Shown here one piece after another: positions 1 to 4,818 of a stretch of 5,032 nt of DNA. The stretch is from Fibrobacterales bacterium (GTDB taxonomy: Bacteria > Fibrobacterota > Fibrobacteria > Fibrobacterales > Fibrobacteraceae), in NCBI GenBank assembly GCA_025997455.1, contig BNUP01000142.1:1-5032 (forward strand), given 5' to 3'. The notes under the pieces were generated by a model. The model worked only from the letters and a program-made list of their open reading frames with translations, was not told the DNA's origin and did not search any database. Position 1 is the stretch's first letter; the number at the start of each line of letters is the position of its first letter. Both the position numbers and the translations under genes were made by a program.

Positions 1-107
1 AAAACTTTCTGCCAAAAAGAAGTCTCCGAGTCCGTATTAGCGAATTACCCAATATTTTATATAGTTATGCCTTTAAATGCTCGGCAAATTTTTTCTAAAT
101 TTACAGT

Positions 108-917
108 ATGATAAAATTCACAAAGATGCAAGGTGCGGGGAATGATTATGTCTATATAGACGAGAGAGAATTTAATTTGGAAAGCCGAGGGGAAAAATAT
201 ATCGGGGAAGTTGCGAGAAGGGTTTCGGATAGACATTTTGGAGTGGGTTCTGATGGTTTGGTTTTGATTTTGCCTGCACAAAATGCGGAAAATCACGCGA
301 GAATGAGAATGTTTAACGCTGATGGTTCTGAGGCTGAAATGTGCGGAAATGCAGTTCGATGTGTTGCGAGATTTGTTCGAGAGAGGTGGAATGTGGAGGC
401 TACTCCGTTGAGAGTTGAGACTAAATCGGGAGTTAAGGTTATACAAACTAAAATATGTGATGCAGGAGAAAGAAAGTTTTTTGCATCGGTTGATATGGGG
501 GAGCCTGTTTTGGAAGGCGATGTTGAGTTGAATGGGCGGGAATTTGCGAGAATTTCAATGGGGAATCCGCACGCTGTGACTTTTGTTGATAATGTGGGCG
601 ACGCACCGGTGCTCTCGGAAGGCAAGGAATTGGAAACGAATGCGATTTTTCCGAATAAGTCGAATATTGAGTATGTGGAATTTGTAAGCAGCAAGCATAT
701 AAAAATGCGAGTTTGGGAGCGCGGGGCGGGGGAAACGCTCGCTTGCGGAACCGGGGCTTGTGCGGCTGCGGTTGCGGCTATGTTGAAGAAAGGTGCGGAG
801 CGGTCGCTGACGGTGGAGTTGCTCGGCGGAAATTTGATGATTGATTGGAGAGAGGATACTAATCGCGTTATTATGACTGGTGGTGCGGAGTTTGTTTTTG
901 AAGGTGAGATTGCGTGA
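108..917 (+). CDS. dapF: Diaminopimelate epimerase DapF
   Basis: This cytoplasmic enzyme interconverts LL- and meso-diaminopimelate, the penultimate step of lysine synthesis, and supplies meso-DAP for peptidoglycan. The 269-residue length fits the family (about 270-280). Visible family motifs are GAGNDYVYID (residues 9-18), FGVGSDGLV (44-52), the FNADGSEAEMCGNAVRC block (69-85) with the first catalytic cysteine at Cys79, GNPH (152-155), and ERGAGETLACGTGACA (204-219) with the second catalytic cysteine at Cys213. Both cysteines and the surrounding substrate-binding residues are present, so the enzyme should be active. The ATG at 108 gives the canonical N-terminus (MIKFTKMQGAGND). No convincing Shine-Dalgarno precedes it, only AT-rich sequence with a weak TATATA at 58-63. 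The gene converges on the tRNA gene. Codon use is G-rich and unlike that of the AT-richer cassette at 1105-3653. Confidence 0.98.
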   Translation: MIKFTKMQGAGNDYVYIDEREFNLESRGEKYIGEVARRVSDRHFGVGSDGLVLILPAQNAENHARMRMFNADGSEAEMCGNAVRCVARFVRERWNVEATPLRVETKSGVKVIQTKICDAGERKFFASVDMGEPVLEGDVELNGREFARISMGNPHAVTFVDNVGDAPVLSEGKELETNAIFPNKSNIEYVEFVSSKHIKMRVWERGAGETLACGTGACAAAVAAMLKKGAERSLTVELLGGNLMIDWREDTNRVIMTGGAEFVFEGEIA

Positions 918-927
918 AGGGAGCAAT

Positions 928-949
928 TCGCAACATTGTTATATTGCGA
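928..949. terminator. Possible small hairpin between dapF and the tRNA
   Basis: TCGCAA (928-933) and TTGCGA (944-949) form a perfect 6 bp stem with a 10-base loop. It lies 11 bases after the dapF stop and 16 bases past the 3' end of the convergent tRNA gene. The position suits a two-way terminator, but neither side has a T tract and the stem is short, so this is weak. Confidence 0.25.
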
Positions 950-964
950 TGGTTGGTGGGGAAG

Positions 965-1037
965 AGCGGCGGACCGGGCTCGAACCGGCGACAGTCAGCT
1001 TGGAAGGCTGAAACTCTACCAACTGAGTTACCGCCGC
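965..1037 (-). tRNA. tRNA-Gly (anticodon UCC)
   Basis: The 73-base complement folds as a full cloverleaf. The acceptor stem is GCGGCGG/CCGCCGC with discriminator U. The D stem is ACTC/GAGT with loop AGTTGGTA. The anticodon stem is TCAGC/GCTGA with loop CTTCCAA, giving anticodon TCC (1002-1004 on the other strand). The T arm is GCCGG-TTCGAGC-CCGGT with one wobble pair. UCC reads GGA and, by wobble, GGG codons. CCA is not encoded, since CTTC follows the discriminator, so a CCA-adding enzyme must finish the molecule. U73 is usual for bacterial tRNA-Gly. The gene has a dedicated promoter just upstream. Confidence 0.97.
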
Positions 1038-1047
1038 ATTGCCTACA

Positions 1048-1076
1048 AATATAGAAAAATAAAGTAGGTTTGTCAA
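1048..1076 (-). promoter_or_regulatory. Sigma-70-type promoter of the tRNA-Gly gene
   Basis: On the - strand a perfect -35 box TTGACA (1071-1076) is followed after exactly 17 bases by TATATT (1048-1053), a good -10 box. Transcription would begin near 1041, only a few bases before the mature tRNA 5' end at 1037. The promoter lies in the 67 bp between the LprI-like gene and the tRNA. The tRNA is therefore not dependent on the cassette upstream, though readthrough is possible because no terminator hairpin is visible between them. Confidence 0.85.
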
Positions 1077-1104
1077 ATGGTTTTTTCACAATTATTTTTG
1101 CTAA

Positions 1105-1836
1105 TTACTTCCTTTTATATTCTCCATCATAATATGCTCTTGCTCCGCAATCATAACTACATTTATCACCTTTGTTTTTCACCACGAGATTTCCCTTCTC
1201 ATTCACTTGAAAAGAAATTGTGCAACCATTTTTCACCGAGTTCGCTGTTTTATTAGATTGCAGTGTTAGTTTTCCTTCCACACTACAACTACTGAAACTG
1301 GAACCACAAACAGTTTCAATTGCAAAACCGCATTGTTTACCTGAGCAATTTTTAATTTCTAAATCGCCACTACAATTAGTATAATCCCATTTACCTGCAA
1401 ATGCCGCCCCTTGCTCGCTTGCTTTTGTAAAATCCCTGATTCTAAATTTATATTGATCACGAAGACAATCTACATCGGATTTGCATGCGTTTCGCTCTTT
1501 GATCCATTTTCTTTGTTCTTCTTTAACAGAAGGATCTTTGCTGACCTTTTTATATAAATCCGCCATTTTTTGGTCATACTCCGCCAAATCTTCGGTAGTG
1601 CAAATTAAATTTTCCACATCGGTAGATGCTTTGGCACAATCGAAACTCGTTTTGTAGATGACAATCTGAGATTGTTCCGCTTTTTTATCAGTAGATGCGG
1701 CTAATATTTCATCTACGACTGCAGGTCTTATGGGGGAATTTTTGAGGGACTTTATTAATCTCTCTTCTTCGCTATCGCACGAACTAAGAGCAATAAGAAA
1801 AAATAAGGTTATTGAGGTTCTGATAACATTGTTCAT
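1105..1836 (-). CDS. Cysteine-rich LprI/DUF1311-domain lipoprotein
   Basis: This is a 243-residue predicted lipoprotein. The signal peptide MNNVIRTSITLFFLIALSSC ends in an LSSC lipobox with the lipidated Cys20 and Asp at +2. Residues about 64-136 match the LprI/DUF1311 pattern: SFDCAKASTDVENLIC, then LAEYDQKMADLYKK, then EEQRKWIKERNAC and DCLRDQY. Its four cysteines are at 67, 79, 118 and 124. A C-terminal domain (about 145-243, GKWDYTNCSGDLEI to YYDGEYKRK) looks beta-rich and carries eight more cysteines. Twelve exported cysteines suggest disulphides. The family is named after a mycobacterial lysozyme inhibitor, but most members are uncharacterised, so lysozyme inhibition here is only a possibility. 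I chose the ATG at 1836, not the in-frame ATG at 1860, because AAGGAGA sits correctly before it and the signal peptide then begins normally. The gene starts 29 bp after the MACPF gene and is probably co-transcribed with it. It could be an immunity or accessory partner. Confidence 0.85.
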   Translation of the reverse strand: MNNVIRTSITLFFLIALSSCDSEEERLIKSLKNSPIRPAVVDEILAASTDKKAEQSQIVIYKTSFDCAKASTDVENLICTTEDLAEYDQKMADLYKKVSKDPSVKEEQRKWIKERNACKSDVDCLRDQYKFRIRDFTKASEQGAAFAGKWDYTNCSGDLEIKNCSGKQCGFAIETVCGSSFSSCSVEGKLTLQSNKTANSVKNGCTISFQVNEKGNLVVKNKGDKCSYDCGARAYYDGEYKRK

Positions 1837-1843
1837 TTTCTGT

Positions 1844-1850
1844 TCTCCTT
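1844..1850 (-). promoter_or_regulatory. Shine-Dalgarno of the LprI-like gene
   Basis: AAGGAGA on the - strand lies 7 bases before the ATG at 1836, inside the 29 bp gap after the MACPF stop. It decides the start, giving a protein 8 residues shorter than the longest frame. It also indicates that the second gene has its own initiation signal. Confidence 0.8.
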
Positions 1851-1865
1851 TTGATTTCAACCGTC

Positions 1866-3653
1866 CTATTCTTCAACCCAATAGGTTATCTTAATATTAA
1901 CTAATCCATTACCGCCGTTTGTGCCATTCTGTAAATCCCAACCTGCGGCACCTCCTCCACCGTAACCTGCGGCTGTAACTTGAGCATCTTTTTTTGTTGC
2001 CCCTACATATCCGCCAAAAGAACTTAAAGAACCTTTATAACCAGCAAGATTAGTATCTATAACTGCAGATTTTCCACCATTGCTACCACTATCTGCAGCC
2101 GTATTTTGATTTCCTGCTAATCCGGCAGTACCTTGCGTAAAAATGGGATATACTTTATATAAATCATGTGTTGTCGGAGTTGTGCTTGCAAAACCGCCTG
2201 CACCTGCTGTTCCATTTTTACCGCCTAAGCCTCCATTTGCATTTAATCTTATGCCTTGATCTGCCCACTCAACAACGGTAGTGCCGCCGTCTACTCCAGC
2301 GAATCCCCATTGGTAATTTGTACTTGTTTTGTAATAATCTCCACCGTTACCTCCGGCACCAACTGTAATATTAAGTGAAAATTCTTTTTCGGCTGTAAGT
2401 TGCAAATAAGCGGCACCGGATCCGCTACCGCCTGCACCTCGACTGTAATTATCAAATAGCACATCTTCATCTCTTCCACCGCCCTGACCACCGCCGCCGC
2501 CGCCGAGTGCATAAATTTCAATTTGTGCAGGGAATCCGTCACTAAAATTAAAGGAGAAATCTCCGGGCGTATTGTATTCTTTGGTTAATGTTTTTGCTTT
2601 TTTGACGAGTAGGAGTTTACCTTGTTTTATTGCTCTATCGTTAAATTCCTTCTTTAACGCAGAGGCTTTATTTGCATCACTTACCAATTCCCAAATAGGA
2701 ATTAGGCTCTGCTCAAATTCGCCAATTCCGCTTATGTCGGGATTTGAGTCAATAGAATTGCTCCATGCATTGTAACCTTTTACAAATTCATCAATGTCAA
2801 AGTAACTAGTAGTGTTACCGCCATAAGTTTTGTAATCAAATTGGGAATTTTCATATAATTCTTGACTATTGTCGGATTTATTGTATGTTGCTCCGGCTTT
2901 GAAAGATTTAAAATTTGCGTCCAATGCGGAATTGAGTTCACTATCTGTTTTCAATACCTTACCTGAATAAATATAATTAAACTCTGCCGCTCCGCCACTG
3001 TAATAGCGAACTAACAAATGGGATCCATAATGGTCTAATATCCAAGAAGCACTTTCATTTGCGATACTTTCTATAAAATCATTTGAAAGATATTTTTTTA
3101 GGTTGGCGGGTGCGGCTGATTTTATGTAACTTTCACCAACATAATGCTGAAATCTACCTTTTAAGAACTTACTGGATTCGCTAATACTCTCGTTCGATTT
3201 GAATTCAGATGCAAATTTGCCGCTAAAAAATATACTGCCATATTCGGCACTAATACCGGCATTTCTTTTTTTATAGAATTCACTAATGCTTGACCCTGTC
3301 CAAGTTTGGAATTCTGTTTTGCTTGTCGCAATTTCTGCTACCAAATTAGAATCTATGAATTTTTTTATATCCAAAATCGGATAACCGACTTTAACACCAT
3401 CTCTGTTTATATAAGAACTTTTAATGACATCGTAACCATAGCCTAAATGACCGTCTTTTACTAAAGAATTGCCACTCTCGGATGAGGAACTACTGCTCAT
3501 AGTCTCGCTTGATGAACTTACACTTGACGAACTGCTTACATCAAGTGAGGAAGACGAACTTTGTTCGTCGTTTCCTATATCGAAGGAACAAGAAATGAAG
3601 GCGAATGAAAGGAGTGCAGAAAACACTGCCGTGGTGACTTTTTTAACAGTCAT
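1866..3653 (-). CDS. MACPF pore-forming lipoprotein with polyserine stalk and glycine-rich C-terminal domain
   Basis: The 595-residue protein appears to be an exported perforin-like protein. Order of parts: signal peptide with FISC lipobox (lipidated Cys22); serine-rich linker (about 32-63, runs of 5-6 Ser); MACPF domain (about 67-345); glycine-rich domain (about 365-595). The MACPF call rests on LGYGYDVI (70-77) and ILDI (93-96), typical of bacterial members, on the signature YGSHLLVRYYSGG (209-221; family pattern Y-G-[T/S]-H-x7-G-G), and on a helical stretch ending near 345. The last domain opens with a hydrophobic strand, QIEIYALGGGGGGQGGG, and continues with SLNITVGAGGNGGD, NANGGLGGKNG and a final GYGGGGAAGW...GLVNIKITYW. 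That layout is seen in glycine-rich tail-fibre and adhesin tips. I chose the ATG at 3653 because GAGGT (3659-3663) lies just before it; an ATG at 3665 would add MRYK. MACPF proteins oligomerise into membrane pores, and some Bacteroidales members kill related strains. Target and topology here are inferred. Confidence 0.88.
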   Translation of the reverse strand: MTVKKVTTAVFSALLSFAFISCSFDIGNDEQSSSSSLDVSSSSSVSSSSETMSSSSSSESGNSLVKDGHLGYGYDVIKSSYINRDGVKVGYPILDIKKFIDSNLVAEIATSKTEFQTWTGSSISEFYKKRNAGISAEYGSIFFSGKFASEFKSNESISESSKFLKGRFQHYVGESYIKSAAPANLKKYLSNDFIESIANESASWILDHYGSHLLVRYYSGGAAEFNYIYSGKVLKTDSELNSALDANFKSFKAGATYNKSDNSQELYENSQFDYKTYGGNTTSYFDIDEFVKGYNAWSNSIDSNPDISGIGEFEQSLIPIWELVSDANKASALKKEFNDRAIKQGKLLLVKKAKTLTKEYNTPGDFSFNFSDGFPAQIEIYALGGGGGGQGGGRDEDVLFDNYSRGAGGSGSGAAYLQLTAEKEFSLNITVGAGGNGGDYYKTSTNYQWGFAGVDGGTTVVEWADQGIRLNANGGLGGKNGTAGAGGFASTTPTTHDLYKVYPIFTQGTAGLAGNQNTAADSGSNGGKSAVIDTNLAGYKGSLSSFGGYVGATKKDAQVTAAGYGGGGAAGWDLQNGTNGGNGLVNIKITYWVEE

Positions 3654-3718
3654 TTTGTACCTCATTGGTTTGGGGAAATAAAATTTTTAGAACACTTTGC
3701 GGACTACCGCAGGTAAAA

Positions 3719-3748
3719 TTTATATCAGAAAATTGCCAATTTTTTGAA
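3719..3748 (-). promoter_or_regulatory. Candidate promoter of the MACPF cassette
   Basis: On the - strand, TATAAA (3719-3724) is a fair -10 box and TTCAAA (3743-3748) lies 18 bases upstream as a weak -35 box. The -35 box overlaps the first three bases of the 20 bp palindrome at 3746-3765, so a protein bound there could block or recruit polymerase. AT-rich sequence further upstream offers other possible -10 boxes, and this assignment is tentative. Confidence 0.3.
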
Positions 3749-3784
3749 AGGGGTATACCCCTTTCTGCGGGCATTCGCCCGCAG
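3746..3784. repeat. Two back-to-back perfect palindromes
   Basis: GAAAGGGGTATACCCCTTTC (3746-3765) is a perfect 20 bp palindrome with no spacer. Directly joined to it, and sharing base 3765, is CTGCGGGC-attc-GCCCGCAG (3765-3784), a perfect 8 bp stem with a 4-base loop that can extend by an outer T-A pair. Neither strand has a T tract right after the pair, so a standard intrinsic terminator is not clear. The first element, lacking a loop, suits a dimeric protein's operator. The second suits an RNA or cruciform hairpin. Confidence 0.8.
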
Positions 3785-3886
3785 AGATAAAGCACTAATA
3801 GTACTTATAAAAAGCATATATAAAAGATAGAAAAATTTTTAGAAGTTGTCAAATACAGAGCAAGTAGTGGAGTTAATTAAACATAT

Positions 3887-4063
3887 AAGTATAGCCGACC
3901 AATTAAAAAGGAGTCGTGATAATCTGTATAAACTATGGCGGCAATAAGTATAGCCGACCAATTAAAAAGGAGTCGTGATAATCTGTATAAACTATGGCGG
4001 CAATAAGTATAGCCGCCCACTTGTAAAAAAATTGAGATAAACTGTATGAATAATGGCGGCAAT
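3887..4063 (+). repeat. Three tandem copies of a 59 bp repeat
   Basis: Units are 3887-3945, 3946-4004 and 4005-4063, each beginning AAGTATAGCC and ending GGCGGCAAT. Units 1 and 2 are identical over all 59 bases. Unit 3 has the same length and 46 of 59 matching bases, with both ends strictly conserved (first 11 and last 10 bases) and changes in the middle. A fourth copy lies inverted at 4650-4708. There are no spacers, so this is not a CRISPR array, and 59 is not a multiple of three, so it is not a protein repeat. The identical pair implies a recent duplication. Confidence 0.92.
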
Positions 4064-4065
4064 GC

Positions 4066-4110
4066 TGAGGTAATGGATTCTGCGTCCTGCAACTCCGTGC
4101 AGGATGACGA
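4066..4110. repeat. Hairpin-bearing segment, probably an interspersed intergenic repeat
   Basis: TCCTGCA (4085-4091) and TGCAGGA (4098-4104) form a perfect 7 bp stem with a 6-base loop. The hairpin is flanked by GGATTCTGCG on the left and TGACGA on the right. The overall wording (GGATTC... CAGGATGACG) resembles short palindromic intergenic repeats found in many copies in several bacterial genomes, but copy number cannot be judged here. Confidence 0.5.
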
Positions 4111-4117
4111 TTTATAA

Positions 4118-4142
4118 CTTTACACTTTTCTATATTCCCCTG
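4118..4142 (+). other. Leader shared by the two Rpn loci
   Basis: TTTTCTATATTCCCCTG just before the ATG at 4143 matches TTTTCTACATTTCCTCCA just before the ATG at 4819, allowing one indel, with looser similarity (CTTTA) further upstream. The match shows that the two Rpn loci share ancestry beyond the coding sequence. Neither leader contains a purine-rich Shine-Dalgarno. Confidence 0.6.
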
Positions 4143-4212
4143 ATGCCCACAAGACCTAAAAAAATGCCAACGATACTTCCGCCAAAATTGGCTACAGTTT
4201 TTGAAATCGGAA

Positions 4213-4219
4213 AAGGAGG
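4213..4219 (+). promoter_or_regulatory. Internal Shine-Dalgarno of the RpnS-like ORF
   Basis: AAGGAGG lies 8 bases before the ATG at 4228, an ideal sequence and spacing. It sits inside the Rpn reading frame, encoding K-E of KSEKEADFM. By contrast, the N-terminal Rpn starts at 4143 and 4819 have none. It supports independent translation of the C-terminal domain. Confidence 0.75.
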
Positions 4220-4227
4220 CAGACTTT

Positions 4228-4563
4228 ATGGCATTAGCAGCAAAAAGTCAAATCATCAAGCGGGCGTATGACACGCTAAAAGTAATTAGTGCAGATAAGA
4301 ATGCTCGCTATATGTATGAATCGAGGCTAAAAGGCGAACGCGACCAATACGCTCGTGAGCACGCCGCCGAGGCAAGGGGTGAGGCAAGGGGTGAGGCTCT
4401 GGGCGAATATCGCAAGGCACAATCTACTGCTCGTACTTTGCTGAATGAAGGAGTGCCACTACACATCATTATCAAATCTACCGGTCTATCACAGTTAGAT
4501 ATAGAGGCACTTGGCAAGGGGACGGTGAGCCGTGTTCGGTCAATACCACGCAAAAAAGCGTAA
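4228..4563 (+). CDS. RpnS-like C-terminal domain of an Rpn protein, possible free-standing antitoxin
   Basis: This 111-residue frame, MALAAKSQIIKRAYDTLK onward, is the C-terminal region of an Rpn protein without its nuclease. It contains a helical segment with SADKNARYMYESR (21-33), a tandem four-residue repeat EARG-EARG-EALG (48-59), and a C-terminal segment LLNEGVPLHIIIKSTGLSQL typical of the family. Published work on Escherichia coli Rpn proteins describes the small C-terminal product RpnS, translated from an internal start. It carries four-residue repeats that vary in number between strains, and it blocks the toxic full-length protein. Here the same module survives alone, behind AAGGAGG and ATG. 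No frameshift or stop interrupts it. It may be a working antitoxin acting on the Rpn at 4819, or simply a remnant not yet decayed. The last residues (SRVRSIPRKKA) look unconserved. Confidence 0.6.
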   Translation: MALAAKSQIIKRAYDTLKVISADKNARYMYESRLKGERDQYAREHAAEARGEARGEALGEYRKAQSTARTLLNEGVPLHIIIKSTGLSQLDIEALGKGTVSRVRSIPRKKA

Positions 4564-4606
4564 AGTAGACTCTGAAGAACTCGTTAAGAGGTCGTCAGAG
4601 CCTACT
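4564..4606 (+). terminator. Stem-loop right after the Rpn relic stop
   Basis: AGTAGACTCTGA (4564-4575) pairs with TCAGAGCCTACT (4595-4606) over 12 positions with one A/C mismatch, enclosing a 19-base loop. It begins directly after the stop codon. No T tract follows immediately; TTTTT occurs only at 4628-4632. It may terminate transcription or protect the 3' end. Confidence 0.4.
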
Positions 4607-4649
4607 AAGCGACACGGGCGAACTGTGTTTTTATGCAAATTTAAGAGGC

Positions 4650-4708
4650 TTTCTGCCATTGGAATACACAGATTATCACAATTCCTTTTTAATGGGGCGA
4701 TGATACTT
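4650..4708 (-). repeat. Inverted, diverged copy of the 59 bp repeat
   Basis: Aligned without gaps to the reverse complement of the unit at 3887-3945, 41 of 59 bases match. The core is much better: ACAGATTATCAC (4668-4679) is identical, followed by close matches through CCTTTTTAAT and CG..ATACTT. A one-base shift would improve the weak left end. The copy faces the tandem array and, with it, brackets the Rpn relic. Confidence 0.75.
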
Positions 4709-4726
4709 ATTCCCCCTCGCTGCAAC

Positions 4727-4771
4727 CGCACCCGACCCTGTCACTCGAGCGTAGTCGAAATGTCGGGTGCG
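4727..4771. repeat. Long hairpin between the two Rpn loci
   Basis: CGCACCCGAC (4727-4736) and GTCGGGTGCG (4762-4771) form a perfect 10 bp GC-rich stem followed by TTTT (4772-4775). The 25-base interior holds a small TCGA/TCGA stem around GCGTAG. The interior wording (TCACTCGAGCGTAGTCGAA) resembles a common interspersed palindrome of several Gram-negative genomes. It could act as a + strand terminator ahead of the downstream Rpn gene, although a 25-base interior is large. Confidence 0.55.
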
Positions 4772-4818
4772 TTTTCCGCTACCCCATCCTTCTCTTTATT
4801 TTTTCTACATTTCCTCCA

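Larger units (their letters stand above)
3666..4142. other. Gene-free, repeat-rich intergenic region
   Basis: These 477 bases lie between the divergent MACPF gene and the Rpn relic. From left to right they hold: a leader with a small hairpin TGCGG-acta-CCGCA (3698-3711); a possible - strand promoter (3719-3748); two adjoining perfect palindromes (3746-3784); about 100 bases of AT-rich sequence with no clear signal (3785-3886); three tandem 59 bp repeats (3887-4063); a hairpin-bearing segment (4066-4110); and a leader shared with the second Rpn gene (4118-4142). I see no credible coding sequence. An open antisense frame across the repeats has no start signal or family features. Confidence 0.8.
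4143..4563 (+). pseudogene. Internally deleted Rpn-family nuclease gene
   Basis: The first 15 codons from the ATG at 4143 (MPTRPKKMPTILPPK) match the start of the Rpn gene at 4819 (MPTKPPKVPTILPPK): 12 of 15 residues and 37 of 45 bases. Similarity stops at CCAAA (4182-4186). From TGG at 4189, in another frame, the sequence reads WLQFLKSEKEADFMALAAKS and continues as a typical Rpn C-terminal region to TAA at 4561-4563. The nuclease core with the PD-(D/E)XK residues, roughly 150-200 residues in relatives, is missing. The starting frame stops at 4269-4271. The ancestral gene was therefore broken by an internal deletion ending around 4187-4189, with loss of frame. Full-length nuclease cannot be made from this locus, but the C-terminal part remains open and is listed separately. 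Confidence 0.85.

Noticed and set aside
57..926. Three antisense frames of 123-133 codons across dapF
   Set aside because: They lie opposite an unmistakable dapF, lack ribosome sites and family motifs, and are explained by dapF codon bias.
965..1037. tRNA-Gly as attachment site for an island holding the MACPF cassette
   Set aside because: The cassette lies on the 5' side of the tRNA. Integrases usually target the 3' end, and I found no duplicated tRNA fragment or integrase.
2291..2775. Frames of 67-83 codons inside the MACPF gene (both strands)
   Set aside because: They overlap a strong coding sequence, lack start signals and arise from its glycine- and serine-rich composition.
3887..4063. 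CRISPR array
   Set aside because: The 59 bp units abut directly with no spacers, and no cas genes are present.
3877..4092. Antisense 71-codon frame across the tandem repeats
   Set aside because: The repeat period of 59 bases shifts frame at each unit, so the peptide is not periodic, and there is no ribosome site or recognisable motif.
4143..4271. 42-codon peptide from the relic's original start
   Set aside because: Only the first 15 residues are Rpn-like; the rest is out-of-frame reading of the C-terminal region after the deletion and ends at a chance stop.
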